64,000 nt of DNA from Schistocephalus solidus (taxonomy: Eukaryota; Platyhelminthes; Cestoda; Diphyllobothriidea; Diphyllobothriidae): positions 1 through 64,000 of the forward strand of contig WEDG01001309.1 of assembly GCA_017591395.1 (NCBI GenBank), in the 5' to 3' direction. Shown piece by piece: positions 45,076 through 55,969 of this stretch (position 1 is the stretch's first letter; each line of letters opens with the position of its first letter). The notes under the pieces are model-generated. The model worked only from the letters and a program-made list of their open reading frames with translations. It did no database searches and was not told the DNA's origin. Both the position numbers and the translations under genes were made by a program.

Positions 45076-46760
45076 ATCTTCAGGCTCAACCAAAAACTGC
45101 CTTCTATCATTACAGTATCATGATTTTCTATTCTTCTTGTTTGACTCTGTTCCGTTTTTTCATAGACCCACTTCAGAGTTTAAATGTCTAACTCACTTTT
45201 GTAAATGGTGCCCGGTTTCTAGTTTTCTTTCACAAAAGGAGCCACTTCATGCTTAGCTGGACGATCTGGCATTGATGCGACTAAGTTTGGGTAGATGGGG
45301 GTACTGCGGTAAGCCTGCAAGATGTTTAAGGCTTCACTTCTGGAACCATCACCGTACGGTATATATCGCGTTCGGAGACTGATACGTATTTATTGGATAC
45401 GTCAATCGTACTTACTCTTCCATTCACTTTCTTGGGCTTGGCGCAAGGTGCACTCAACACCTGGACGTAGTATTTTTCTCAGCCTAGGACTATTTAATCA
45501 TAGCGAATAGACTCGAAATTTATACATCGTATTTCCAGTAAGTAGTGATTTGTGAGCCCCAAGGCTAGGTCGGCGAGCGCCACCCCCACTTAGTTGCCGG
45601 CAGCAGCCGGTAGGACGCCAATTAAATTGACCAACGAAACCTAAGTTTATGCTTCGGGTCTTCCTGGACGACGGCTTGGGGTGCAGAAGACGGAAAATTA
45701 GGCAGAAAATACCACGAGAGTGTTAAAAATTATCCAGCGGTAATAATTTGAAGACAGACTCCCACCACTTGTCCGTCACCGCCGCGACTCTCAAACGTTG
45801 CCTTTTTAGAAACCAAAGCGTCTCCTTCATAGTAGATTATTTCTAAATCTTATTCACAGTCCGAGGAAATAAAACAGCGGAATTTTTGTGTACATATACA
45901 AACGTACAAAGGCGCATACGTCCTACTGAACACTGCCATTGGTATGTACATGTGTAAAAGGAGTATGCATAGATGAAGCCGGGGCTAAAAAGTGTTAAAA
46001 CTTGCGAATGCTAAATATATGCACAAAAGGTCAAATGACGTTCTAAGAGATAGGCGAGGACAGTTAGTGGCGGGTTGTTTAGCAGAAATACAGGATGCGG
46101 GTCATCAGTCGTCCGGAGGGTAAAGCGATTTATGCACGCAAAACTGCCTTAGAAGGCAGTTCTCATACATTCTAAAGTAGAAAAAAATAAAGTGAGGGTG
46201 GATGACGCCAAAGAAATCGTCAGCACAGATAGAATGAAACATGACAAAGACCGTTTACCTCATGACGGAAGTGACTGTAGCTAATTTGACTTTTTCCTAC
46301 GGAAGGCGATCTTGACAAGTAGTTTTTTGTTGGCTTGCGTCCGGTCATCAGCTCGATGGATGACCCAAGTCAGACACCAATACGCACGGATGCCGACATG
46401 TAAAACAATATTCGGTAGGTCCGATGATGAGTTTACATGTTCAGATGGTTTAAAAGCAGCAACAGACACGCCAGAGCCAGGGTGGAAACCGAAAGGAAAG
46501 GTACATTCATCGATTGGATTCTCCGAAAGACCCTACACGGCTTTATACGTGTTTAATTTACACCGCTCGCCGGCTGATTTATCTCGACTCCGCTGAAAAT
46601 ATCACCGTTATAGTTTCAAGCCTTGGTGATCTACAGTCCATGGCATCATGAATGAATTAAGTCGCAAAATCTGTTGATTTATGCATAAACGAGGGGAAAA
46701 CATAAATGTTTTCCAGCTACACCCCAGACCGAGAGAGGGCGTTCCTTTGGATTAATGGAT
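45076..46760. other. no supported gene downstream of HADH
   Basis: No recognisable exon or repeat was found. AAATAAA near 45,867 is a distant possible poly(A) signal. The 94-codon frame at 46,312-46,596 has no motif. Confidence 0.4.
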
Positions 46761-46764
46761 ATCA

Positions 46765-46990
46765 TCTTTAAGGAGGAGACATGTTCAAATATCTCGGGAG
46801 TAGGCTGCAGAGCAAATACATTGTCTTCCTAACCTATTTTGTTCGCAGGAATTCGACAATCCTCAGACGTTTCCTTGAATCCGATACGACATATTTATCG
46901 CCACAAAGACCTGCGTGTACGATGGGTTAAAACTGGAGGGCTTTGAGCACCGACGACCGTCATTAGAGTGAAGAAGACCGCGCTGCCTGT
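46765..46990 (+). pseudogene. possible non-LTR RT C-terminal remnant
   Basis: MFKYLGSRLQSKY (46,782-46,820) resembles the YLGS box after the catalytic site of non-LTR reverse transcriptases. A later frame gives TCVYDGLKLEGFEHRR, reminiscent of the LLYGCE...L..FD..CLR segment. It is short and broken by stops; moderately weak call. Confidence 0.4.
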
Positions 46991-47890
46991 GACAACATTC
47001 GAGGCAATCTAGAAAAGATGACTGAACTGGTCTGCGCACACTGAATCGCCCGCTTCATGAGCTGTAGGCTGCTGCCCCGATTCGGTTCAGTTGCCTATTT
47101 GGAGGAGGCCATTCAAAACCTGGCTCTTCACAGTTCGTCAAGAGATGAAACTGGTTATTGAGCCTTCTGTACTCTATGCCCGTCACTGAAAGAGGGAATG
47201 GAGCGTGGTCTTTAGACACGCTGCGGCGATCATTACGTGTGGAGAGGTACAGTTCACAAGACCATCGAGGCCGCTTAGAGTAGGCAGGACCGCAGCTGAA
47301 CCAAGCACAATTCCAAAGGCTATATGTTGGCTTGCCCATCTTAATGCTAGTACTAGCGCGGGGTTTATACAATGAGGCCGAGGAGGGTTTGTGCGTCATC
47401 GAATGCATCCTCTCGTTTCGGAGCTGTGTTGTGACCCATTGGAAAGACTAGGCGAGGACGCAGTAGGTGACCTGTTAGGAAGCTCAAATTTAAGCGGGAT
47501 TAAACACGATTGGTTCCTTTTCAACGACCGAACAAAGCATAGGGTGGCCGCCGACAAGAGCTGGATGGCAGCCTACGCAGCCAGGCGTTTATTGCGACTG
47601 CAAACCCATGAAAACGGCCACTCACTGCAGGACACAAATGACGGCGAAATATTACGAGAATGAGAACTGAAGCTAGGGTGTCGCGGTGCGACGCAACTTA
47701 TATGACACTTCGCCACTCACAATCAGAGATGATTGTCTCCAACATCACCTTAATTTCATTTGGAACTCACTTCCTTGCCTTCTTATCAACCTAACCATAA
47801 TATATCCTAACAATGGGCCGTCAACGCGTTGTGCCACGCTTCTGGTAGTGGTTTGGTGCCAACTTATGAAAATGACGTAACTGAAATTCG
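46991..47890. other. no supported gene
   Basis: Frames of 90-117 codons on both strands (47,055-47,408 minus; 47,391-47,663 plus) carry no recognisable domain. Confidence 0.35.
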
Positions 47891-47894
47891 TTTA

Positions 47895-48145
47895 TAAACG
47901 CTCACCGATCGTTAATGGAACTCATGGGCTCATTCTATAGCCCCACCAGCAGACGCATAGCGGTTAGTAGTAGTAGTATTAATATTAGTGGTGGTAGTAG
48001 TAGTAGAAGCGGATTAATAATGCCAACAAAGACAAGGGAGACTAGAATGGCCACTTCAGGCTCATTAGCCGTTATCAGACAGTCATACGCAACCGCAGGT
48101 GATGCCCCACCCGAGGTTCGAACCCGCGGTAGCCAAAAACAGCGA
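47895..48145 (-). mobile_element. SINE-B copy with internal (TAG)n
   Basis: The plus strand shows CGCTCACCGATCG, GGCTCATTCTATAGCCCCAC, then GTTAGTAGTAGTAGTATTAA. It continues with AATGCCAACAAAGACAAGGG, GAATGGCCACTTCAGGCTCA and GAGGTTCGAACCCGCGG (box B). The tRNA-like head is cut short after box B. It shows directly that the trinucleotide run is part of the SINE. Confidence 0.8.
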
Positions 48146-49115
48146 TTTCATACACATCCCAAGGAACAACCGGTGTGTTAGTCCTGTCGACTTCGTCTAC
48201 AGTCCCAGCAGAATCCGGCACATTCACGTTTCGGGGGCGAGCAATTACCATTGGTTTCTCGTCTTCAGTCAACGTACTGGGACACTGCTAGCAACTTCAG
48301 TCACATCTCGGAAATAATCGGTTATTCATCTAGCTCCCAAATTCACATAAGTGCCGTTTCGCCACAGCTTTTCCCGCTCGGTGGCTGATGCATTAGTTAC
48401 TCCAATTGCATCAGGTTTAATTTCAGACTAAACAGTTTGAGTTCTTAATGGGTTCTGTCTCAGTTGCGGTTGTTTCCACTTCCATTGGCGTCCAAATGGT
48501 GGTGAGTTTGGAGACGGATTGCTGATAGAAGTGACCAGGCGAGTTCCAGGAAGCAGTTTAGTAGGAGAAGATACGATAGCTGGAACAAGAAGTTTATTGG
48601 CCTGGCGTTCCGGGTCCTCACTCGAACCCAAATAAGGCTGCAGCCTGATTTGGTCCTCTTCCCGTTAAATGTGCCCCTTCTGTGCCCCACAGTAAGGATT
48701 CCATCGTTTCGAGCCTAATGAGATTACAAACACTGATGAATACATTGACGGATCGGCCGCGGATGCTCTGAGAGCCGAGCCAGAATTTATTCGAAGTACT
48801 TACTGAACCGAAAAGAATCACAAAGTATGGGAAATGAGAAATAGTACTAGCGTTCGTACAGAGGTGGTGGTTTTATGTAAACTCCACGGCAATGACTCAA
48901 CCGGCAAACTAACATGAGCCCTCCTCCAACTCCCTAAAAGATGAGACTATCAGAACCCTTTAATACGGAGGTAGCTAACAAATCTGATCTCGTATTTGCA
49001 TAATTATGCGTGCATATGTTCACGAGCGTTGTATATCTGTGAATCTATTGGATCCGAGCAGCTTCCTCGATTCTGTGAATGCACGGAGTCTGTAAGTCAG
49101 AATTCGCTAAAAATT
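48146..49115. other. no supported gene
   Basis: Minus-strand frames at 48.43-48.82 kb overlap each other in different phases and have no motif. Confidence 0.35.
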
Positions 49116-50312
49116 GAACGCCTTCTGAGGATGTTCGAAATTTCGCAAATAAATGGAACATAAATGGGCTCCCCAATCTGGTGGCAAAATTGGTCATACA
49201 AGGGCTGGAAAATATCACCTTCACCGCACAACCGTTACGTAAAAGACACGATTTTTATCGTCAAGACGAACCTGCTGCAGCATTTCCATGATAATCTTAG
49301 CTCGATCTTTCCAGATATACAATTCACGAGGGAAGAAGAAAAAGAGCAGCAGCTCCCCTTCCTTGATGTACTCGTCAGGTGACGTCCCAACGACGAAATA
49401 GAAACTGACTGTCTACAGGAAGGTGACGAACACCACGCAGCTTATCAATTTTCACAGCGAACGTTCGGTGGTTCACAAACGAAGCTGTGTGAGAACACTG
49501 GTCAAGCGAATCTAGACGCACTGCAGCAGCACGGAAGAAAAATCACGCGATGCCCGTCACATTGACGACCACTTTATGCGCAGTGACGGGGAGATAATCC
49601 ATTGTCCAACATTCATTATGTGTCGGTGTTTTTAATTTGCAATGTCTCCGAAATCAACAGGGAGTTCAACTGCGTTGCCTACCTTTCCCTTAATAAAACT
49701 GAAATGAAAGGCTATACGAAGACGTTCATAAGCCGATGCCTACGTGTTCGCCCTCGGAGGACCCAAACAAAACAAGCTTCTATGGTATGGCATGCGCTGT
49801 CATACATCAAGAACGTCTCAGAAGCGACCCAACACGTTGCTGTGGGACGTGTCGGAGTTGCACACCCGCCCATGCGCGACATGGTCGTGAAAAGCAAGGA
49901 CAGAGCGAATCTTAATGAGCAGTCGGGTGTAGTGTATCGCATCCCATGCCAAATCTGTTCCTATAATTACACTGGACAGACTGGACGTATGCTTGGATCG
50001 CACGTACACGAGCATAAGCTGGCTGCCAATACCTACAAAACGGTTCACGAGTTTAACTTCGCTGCCACGACGATAACCGCCCACGTCAGAAGCAAGTAAA
50101 GCCGAGAATCGGTTGAAGCCTGTGCCTCCAATGAGAATTCGGTCAATCGATTTATCGATCTGGCGCAGGCCTCCAAAACCCTGTGCACTCAAATCCGGAC
50201 TGATGTCTGATTGGTCCCTTTCCCTATAACTGTTGCTTGTTTTGTCGCCGCTTTTATCTCTGACGATGGAATCCAGTAGAGTTCGAAAGCTCAGACGAAT
50301 AAAGCCATGATT
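49115..50312 (+). pseudogene. Penelope-like element 4, RT end, GIY-YIG and tail, broken
   Basis: SLKIERLLRMFE (49,107) and a MGSPIWW segment lead to NRYVKDTIFIVK (49,224), in which the first catalytic Asp of YVDD is Lys. IQFTREEEKEQQLPFLDVLV then ends at a TGA (49,380). After degraded sequence, CLRVRPRRTQTKQASM (49,737), ALSYIKNVSEATQ and MRDMVVKSKDRANLNEQ precede the nuclease core GVVYRIPCQICSYNYTGQTG, MLGSHVHEHKLA and VHEFNFAATTI, ending at a TAA (50,097). A 3' stem-loop is at 50,251-50,306. This copy preserves the family's C-terminus best but is catalytically dead. Confidence 0.88.
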
Positions 50313-52140
50313 CTGGTGAAAGTCTGGATCATCATGAGCGGACTAGGTCGTGAGAGTAACGCGTAGGAGGGATGCATAGCTTTGCCGGCAACTGCACCCA
50401 TGTACGTCTCCGGCAAAACTTAAAGAAAAATCTACGGTTACCAAACGAAAGGCAAGAAACATTTTGACATATCGAGTGAGACGAATAGCTGCAGAGACCA
50501 TATACGAACTAGTTCATAGTCAACCAGCCAGCCAACGCCGACCTTACTTGCCCGATTCCCACTTTTAAAAACCACAAGACCGTTAATGGAGTCGCACCTT
50601 AACGCCCTAAAATCACACCCTCGCCAATTCGTCCGCGCTCCTCTGCAAGCGTCATGGAGACTTCCAGCGTACAGGCACAGGCAACGGTGAAGATGCAAAG
50701 GCGTAATTTTTGAGGGGGGAGGTGTAAATAGATTTCGCTGTGACGAGAAGGCGACCGCCGACTCGAACGTGACCTATGACCTCTAAAGGTGACACGCTAA
50801 CGGCGTGGCGATGGGGGTGAGTGGTGAGGTTTTTTTAACTCTCGGAAGCTTAGGCAGGCCGACATGAAGAGATGCAAAGGTCAAAATGGCATGGTCGGAT
50901 CGAGCGAATTAAACTGATCTCAAACAAAATGACAGAGCGCTCAGGATGGAAAAGCTGTGCAAAGCCACGTTGCTAAATCGCTCCTTTTGACAAACTTTCC
51001 TAGTGTCTAATGGACCGTCTCCCACTTAGCCTCGGTTGAAAGGCAGAGTCCGAACAACCCGATACGGCCGCCGATAAAGCTTAACAACACGTCTACGCGG
51101 ACCACACACGATCAGAGCCCCGCAGCTTGTACCAGGCTTTCAAAAAGGCGGCTCGGATCGTCCCGGCTCGAGGGATATTGCGGTCACATTAACACGGAGT
51201 CATTGCAGCCTGACGCCCAGTCCTATCAAGCCGCCAATTTTAGCGCGCCGCGTCCGCTAAGGAATGCGTCGAACTGCCATGGAGACGGAATCCAGAGTCA
51301 GCAACACTCTATCCCCTCTCACGCACCAGTTTGCTGTTTGTCCGCCCGCCGTTGTTGGGATTGGGCGTAGTCTATGCGTGACCTAATACACGCCTTGAGG
51401 GCAGACAGGCCAGTCAGTGAATGCACTACCCAAAACACATCGCGAATAAATCGGCCATTCTGAAGCAAGTGAAAGAAGTAGAAAGTGCTCGCGTACTATG
51501 CGTCAACATCACATCGAATAGGACTGACCGAAGTAAAAATTTCCATCGATACTCATCGGTAAAAGTGGCAAGACCTCATTATTGCCACCTCACACAGGTC
51601 ACACCGGTACCCTCGTAGGTAATCGCAAAGTTCGTGCAGTCCATGGTACGTAAGGACTATTCAGCAGTGTTTTATAAATACCTGTTTCTCAGATGCTGTT
51701 TAGTCGGGCAGTATCAAGAAGGGCAAGACGACAGCGGCTGTGGAAAACTTCGAGATTATGCAGGCTTTCGGTATAAATCAACGGCGTCTTACTTAAATTG
51801 TGCGGCTCTTTCCTGCATTCGCATTATATTTCCGAATTTAGGTAACTGTGGATTTACCTTCCGTGTCTGACCCCAGGCTCTCGGTCGGTAGTGACGATGT
51901 GGAGGGGACTGTAAAAATAGCCACAATTAGTCATGCTGTAGAGGTACTAAACCAAAATCGAGGCCAGATTAAGTCACGAAAAGCGTGAATCGGGCTGTGC
52001 GGCACGCACTACGGACTACATCCACTCCCATCACCGGCAGACTGACAGGCTCCATTGGTGAACGGTAGAGGAGTGAAGTCGATAATGGGGACTCAGTCTC
52101 CACGGCATCTCGACGCATTAAAAATTACGCGCTGTTAAAT
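50313..52140. other. no supported gene; repeat C scraps
   Basis: Bases 51,150-51,240 contain CGGTCACATTAACACGGAGT and CATTGCAGCCTGACGCCCAG, a plus-strand repeat C fragment. Otherwise only short motif-free frames. Confidence 0.4.
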
Positions 52141-52144
52141 TATC

Positions 52145-52430
52145 GCAATGCGCTGAAAGTAGTGACTTGGAAGGCTGCTAACTGAGGAGGTTAGCTCGAT
52201 CCTCCTCTCAGGGCGGAAAACTCAGACTGCAATGGCACCTTTTTAAGGTAACCTCTGTAGTGCTCTCGCGCGCTCTCAGCAGTCCTCTTGAAGAGATAAT
52301 GCCGTGATTTGTCGACATTCGTTTATGCACGCTCATTGAGCGTTAACGGAATTAACTCGTCCCGTTTTACCCTGGGGCTCATTCTCGAGTCCCGCTAGTA
52401 ATAGAAGAGGCAGATTAACAACGTCGACAA
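52145..52430 (-). repeat. repeat C fragment followed by SINE-B fragment
   Basis: Bases 52,145-52,265 carry reversed repeat C (GACTTGGAAGGCTGCTAACT, CAGACTGCAATGGCACC). Bases 52,320-52,430 carry SINE-B blocks (CACGCTCATTGAGCG, CCCTGGGGCTCATTCT, CCGCTAGTAATAG) but stop before the tRNA-like head. Confidence 0.5.
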
Positions 52431-53414
52431 GGAAATGGTCATATTGTCCACATTCTCACAAAAGAACCAGTACATCCAACTGGAAGGCACTTTCGTGCGC
52501 GTCTCCGTTGCGTGCTGCCAGTATGCTTTTGACAGCGTCGGGGCACTGGTTGCAGCAAGATTGCTTCCTCGAAACCTGATTGGACCCTGATAGCGATGCT
52601 CGGCATTTCTAGTCCCTTACTTTTGACATTGACTCGACAGAATTCTTTCCAACCTGAACCAAACGCCATAAATGTGTACAGTATTTTTTTTGCGAAATGA
52701 CTTCTAATTTTAAAGACGTTTTGTTGTGACCGATCGTGTTTTGAGACAACAGTCCAGTACGCATACGGTTTGTGCAATGACCGAGTATCGCGTCGGGCCA
52801 TGAGAGTAAGACACCACGCTTGAGCCCGCCTCCGGTTGATCTGATAAGATTAATTAATTCACAACCACTTCACAATCCTACGTCCACTCAGTGGGACACA
52901 CTGTGGAGGTCATCATTCGCGATGAAACAGCCTACAGTTGACACGTTATTTCACACACTAAAGAAGCAGTTCCAGAAGATGAGGCCCCGGTCAAATCCGA
53001 TCTAGGAGGGTGCCCAAAGAGACTACTGGGTCATGGGTACGCACCAGTCAGCAGTGCTCTGTGGCCAACTTTCAGGCGGTTTGCTCGTAGATTCCGTACG
53101 CCGAAAGCCATATGTCTCGCTCGTCGTTACTGAGAAGACACATGTCTTCATTGGATTCTGCATTTATCAACCAAGACACGCCAAGGCGGAGTTTCTTAAA
53201 AAAAAAGGCATGCCCTGCCGATGGAATCCAGTCGTTTATCGAATACCATAAAGCCATCGCCACGATGGGGGCCGCAGCGGCAGTAATTACCAGTCAAAAT
53301 ACCTTTACGAGTGTACATACTCTCCAAAAAATTACCGGTCAAAATAACTACACATGTGGGGGGGAGGCGAAGTCTCAGTAGCAAACGGAAGAGGGAAAAG
53401 AATTACCTATCTCT
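52431..53414. other. downstream of HMGCR; no supported gene
   Basis: A 120-codon minus frame (52,439-52,801) and plus frames near 53.0-53.4 kb have no recognisable motifs. The HMGCR 3' untranslated region should lie just left of 53,415, but no clear AATAAA was identified on the minus strand. Confidence 0.35.
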
Positions 53415-53819
53415 TCACATGAAAGTGTGTTGCACATCCGGGGCGGTGAGATCATCCGCAGTTGTTTCCTCCGTCTCCGCCGCCACCTCCTTCTCAACGG
53501 AACAGAGATCGGCACCAGCACGTTGGCTAGCCGCAGAGGCGCGGTTGAGACGCATGTGCGCCTCCACCAAGTCATTGGTTGCCAGAGCAGCCAGGAGGGA
53601 GAGCTCACCGGCTACGACCACACCAGCCAGGAGACGTGCCAGGTGTTCAGAGGGTCGTTCCAGAGACAGATCCAACATCTCAATGCATGCACGTTGAGCG
53701 GGCAGACGAGTTCCACCACCCACCGTGCCTACTTCGAGGCAGGGCATTGTCACGCTGATATAGAGACCACCCGACGGTTCTAACTCGAGTTGCGTTATAC
53801 AGGCACTGGAATTGACAAC
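53415..53819 (-). CDS. HMGCR: HMG-CoA reductase, terminal exon
   Basis: This exon starts GTT GTC after a CTAG acceptor (AG at 53,821-53,820). Spliced to the exon ending at 60,519, it reads Q-V-V-N-S-S-A-C-I-T, which follows the animal HMGCR sequence across the junction with no gap in frame. It carries LYISVTMPCLEVGTVGGGT (NADPH-binding region), LLAGVVVAGELSLLAAL, and DLVEAHM with the catalytic His. The tail after that His is about 43 residues, longer than in the human enzyme, is acidic and Ala/Thr-rich, and ends QHTFM at a TGA (53,417-53,415). The human regulatory site NRS near the C-terminus is replaced by NRAS, so a serine lies one residue further on. Open frames on the plus strand here are shadows. 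Confidence 0.93.
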   Translation of the reverse strand, partial: VVNSSACITQLELEPSGGLYISVTMPCLEVGTVGGGTRLPAQRACIEMLDLSLERPSEHLARLLAGVVVAGELSLLAALATNDLVEAHMRLNRASAASQRAGADLCSVEKEVAAETEETTADDLTAPDVQHTFM

Positions 53820-54599
53820 CTAGATGATAAAATCACACTTACTTAAATAAAAACAGTAAGTGTAGTATAGAGCCAAAAACTGCTACAGTTTGTTAAGACG
53901 GAAATTATTACTTGTTTGCTAACTATTCCACTCAGGGGCAAGGATAGCGGGGTTCCCAAACACAAGACCACATAGGCAGGACGCCAACACGGGGACACAA
54001 TGAAAAGATCTTCAGTAAACGTTAGTTACGAAAAAAGAAAGCGTCTGGATCTATCGGGTAAGCAGTTGCGGACCAGCACCAAAAATGTTGCCAAATCTTG
54101 GTGGGACTGTGTTATAAAATGCTATAGGTCTCACGACGCCACCGTTACTAGGCGACCGTTAATAGTCATTAAATAAGTGTTCTTGCCATCACTGCCTTGC
54201 GGTTAGGTTTTTGAATCAAAGCGCCAGATGAGGCAACCTCACAAATAATCCGAGCACATACATTTGATCTGCCAAAACCGCATGCAATGCCTTAGTCAAG
54301 TATTACCAGGCGAGCAAGATGGCAGACCACCTGCACAAGGAAATAGTGAAGTGCCTTCAGAACTGGCCAACAAAGGGCTCTGAGAGTGACCTTTCGTGCT
54401 TCGCTATGACAGGTTTAGCTGAGGCCAGACCTTCCGACGATGCTGCCAGTTACTGGAAAGTCGAACTAAATTGATGATCCAAGGGCTCACAGCGGCGGCA
54501 ATTGCACAAACGATCGTTAATTCAATCGTCACGAATGACAATTGTCATCGGGTAGTAGGAGCCAGAAGATGACTTGTGCATGGATAACCTTATGGTAAG

Positions 54600-54900
54600 G
54601 CATACTTGCACAGCCTCTGTTGCACTCTACCACCTCGCCCACTTGCATCCTACAGCAAGAAAGGGTCAGGAGGACTAAAGGTAGGATCGGACGCAAGGCT
54701 AAATAGACAGTCTACAAGTGCTACATACAACCTGGTTCGTACAAAATGCAGTGGGTTATCCCAGAAACAAGGGGCGGCTCGGATCCAATCTGAGTGGAGG
54801 TGCGTCAGAGCCACTGCATTAAAACGAAGCCATTCCAGCCTTCCATTCCACGACCGTTAACGCATCATGATAGTTTAAAAACACGTCACATTGGGGGACT
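54600..54900 (+). repeat. repeat C copy 11, diverged
   Basis: CTTGCACAGCCTCTGTTGCA with CTCTACCACCTCGCCCAC, GTCAGGAGGACTAAAGG, CGGCTCGGATCCAATCTGAG and AAGCCATTCCAGCC follow the family order. It lies inside the HMGCR intron, antisense to the gene. Confidence 0.5.
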
Positions 54901-55969
54901 GTGCTACGGTGTCACGGGAAAGGAGTCGCCAGGGTCGACCCTACCCTCTCGCTTCCCTCTCCCATGTACCTGTTAGCCGTGGTGTTGGTCTGACGTAGTC
55001 CGTTGTAGGGGACTCGTAAGTGAACATAATCCTGTGCGAATAGAGAAAAATGTGGGACTTCAAATTGCCACGAGAAAGGACACAACGAACCGAGGATTGT
55101 TGGGTCCAAAAGTTGTTTAAATAAAAACAGCGCCGTAATCAATTCCGTTGGTAGGCGAGGGACTCCAGTAATTTGGACAGGCACACAAACAAGTAAAGAG
55201 AAACATTCAACCAGTTTGGTGAGAGAATATTCCCACATTGATCCTGTGGCTGGAAAATATTGCCTCTAACTAGGAAAACCCGCCGCCCCGAAAAACTTTT
55301 TTTTTTATGCAAACAGAAGGCTGTACGATGGGTGCAGGCACGGCAAAAGCGAGTTTCAGGAGGTAGCTCCGCAAAATTTTGATCGCTGGACCAAGACGTT
55401 TATTTGGCGGACGTTTCGAAATTCGCGCAAGGACTGACAACCGATTGAGCTGCGAGTCGCTTGAGCCATGGTTCAACCGCAACAAAAGCAATAAACTCAT
55501 CCACTGTACTGATTAGCCACGCGGAAGGGCGTTGGTGAAAGCGAGCTTAAGTGTCGCATAATTGTCACGCCAAGAATTAACACCGATGATGAAATCAGGG
55601 CCATTAACGAACCGGGCACGGTCCCACAAGCAAGTGTCGCATCAATCACGATATCTAACCCCCCCCGCACTTGTAATCCGGGCGCTGCTAATTATGCGGG
55701 TATGTGGCGGTATAGCAACTGCGTCCAACAAATAATGCAATCTTTGTGTCCCAAGCATTCTTATCTGCGTTTGATCGAGAATCCGAAAGATCAGGCTAAT
55801 TGTGGCTGACGATCACGGCTAACTCACGGCTCCCGATGGCGGCCTCATAGCTCAAATACGGTAGATTGCACTCACATCACTGTAAATAGGCTAGCTGGGT
55901 ATGATAATGATAGTGTGAGTAAACATGGCACGCATTTTAAGGTGTTATAGCTGTTTGTTGTTGTATTGC

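Noticed and set aside
53427..53783. Plus-strand frames of 118-128 codons
   Set aside because: They are the antisense shadow of the HMGCR terminal exon.
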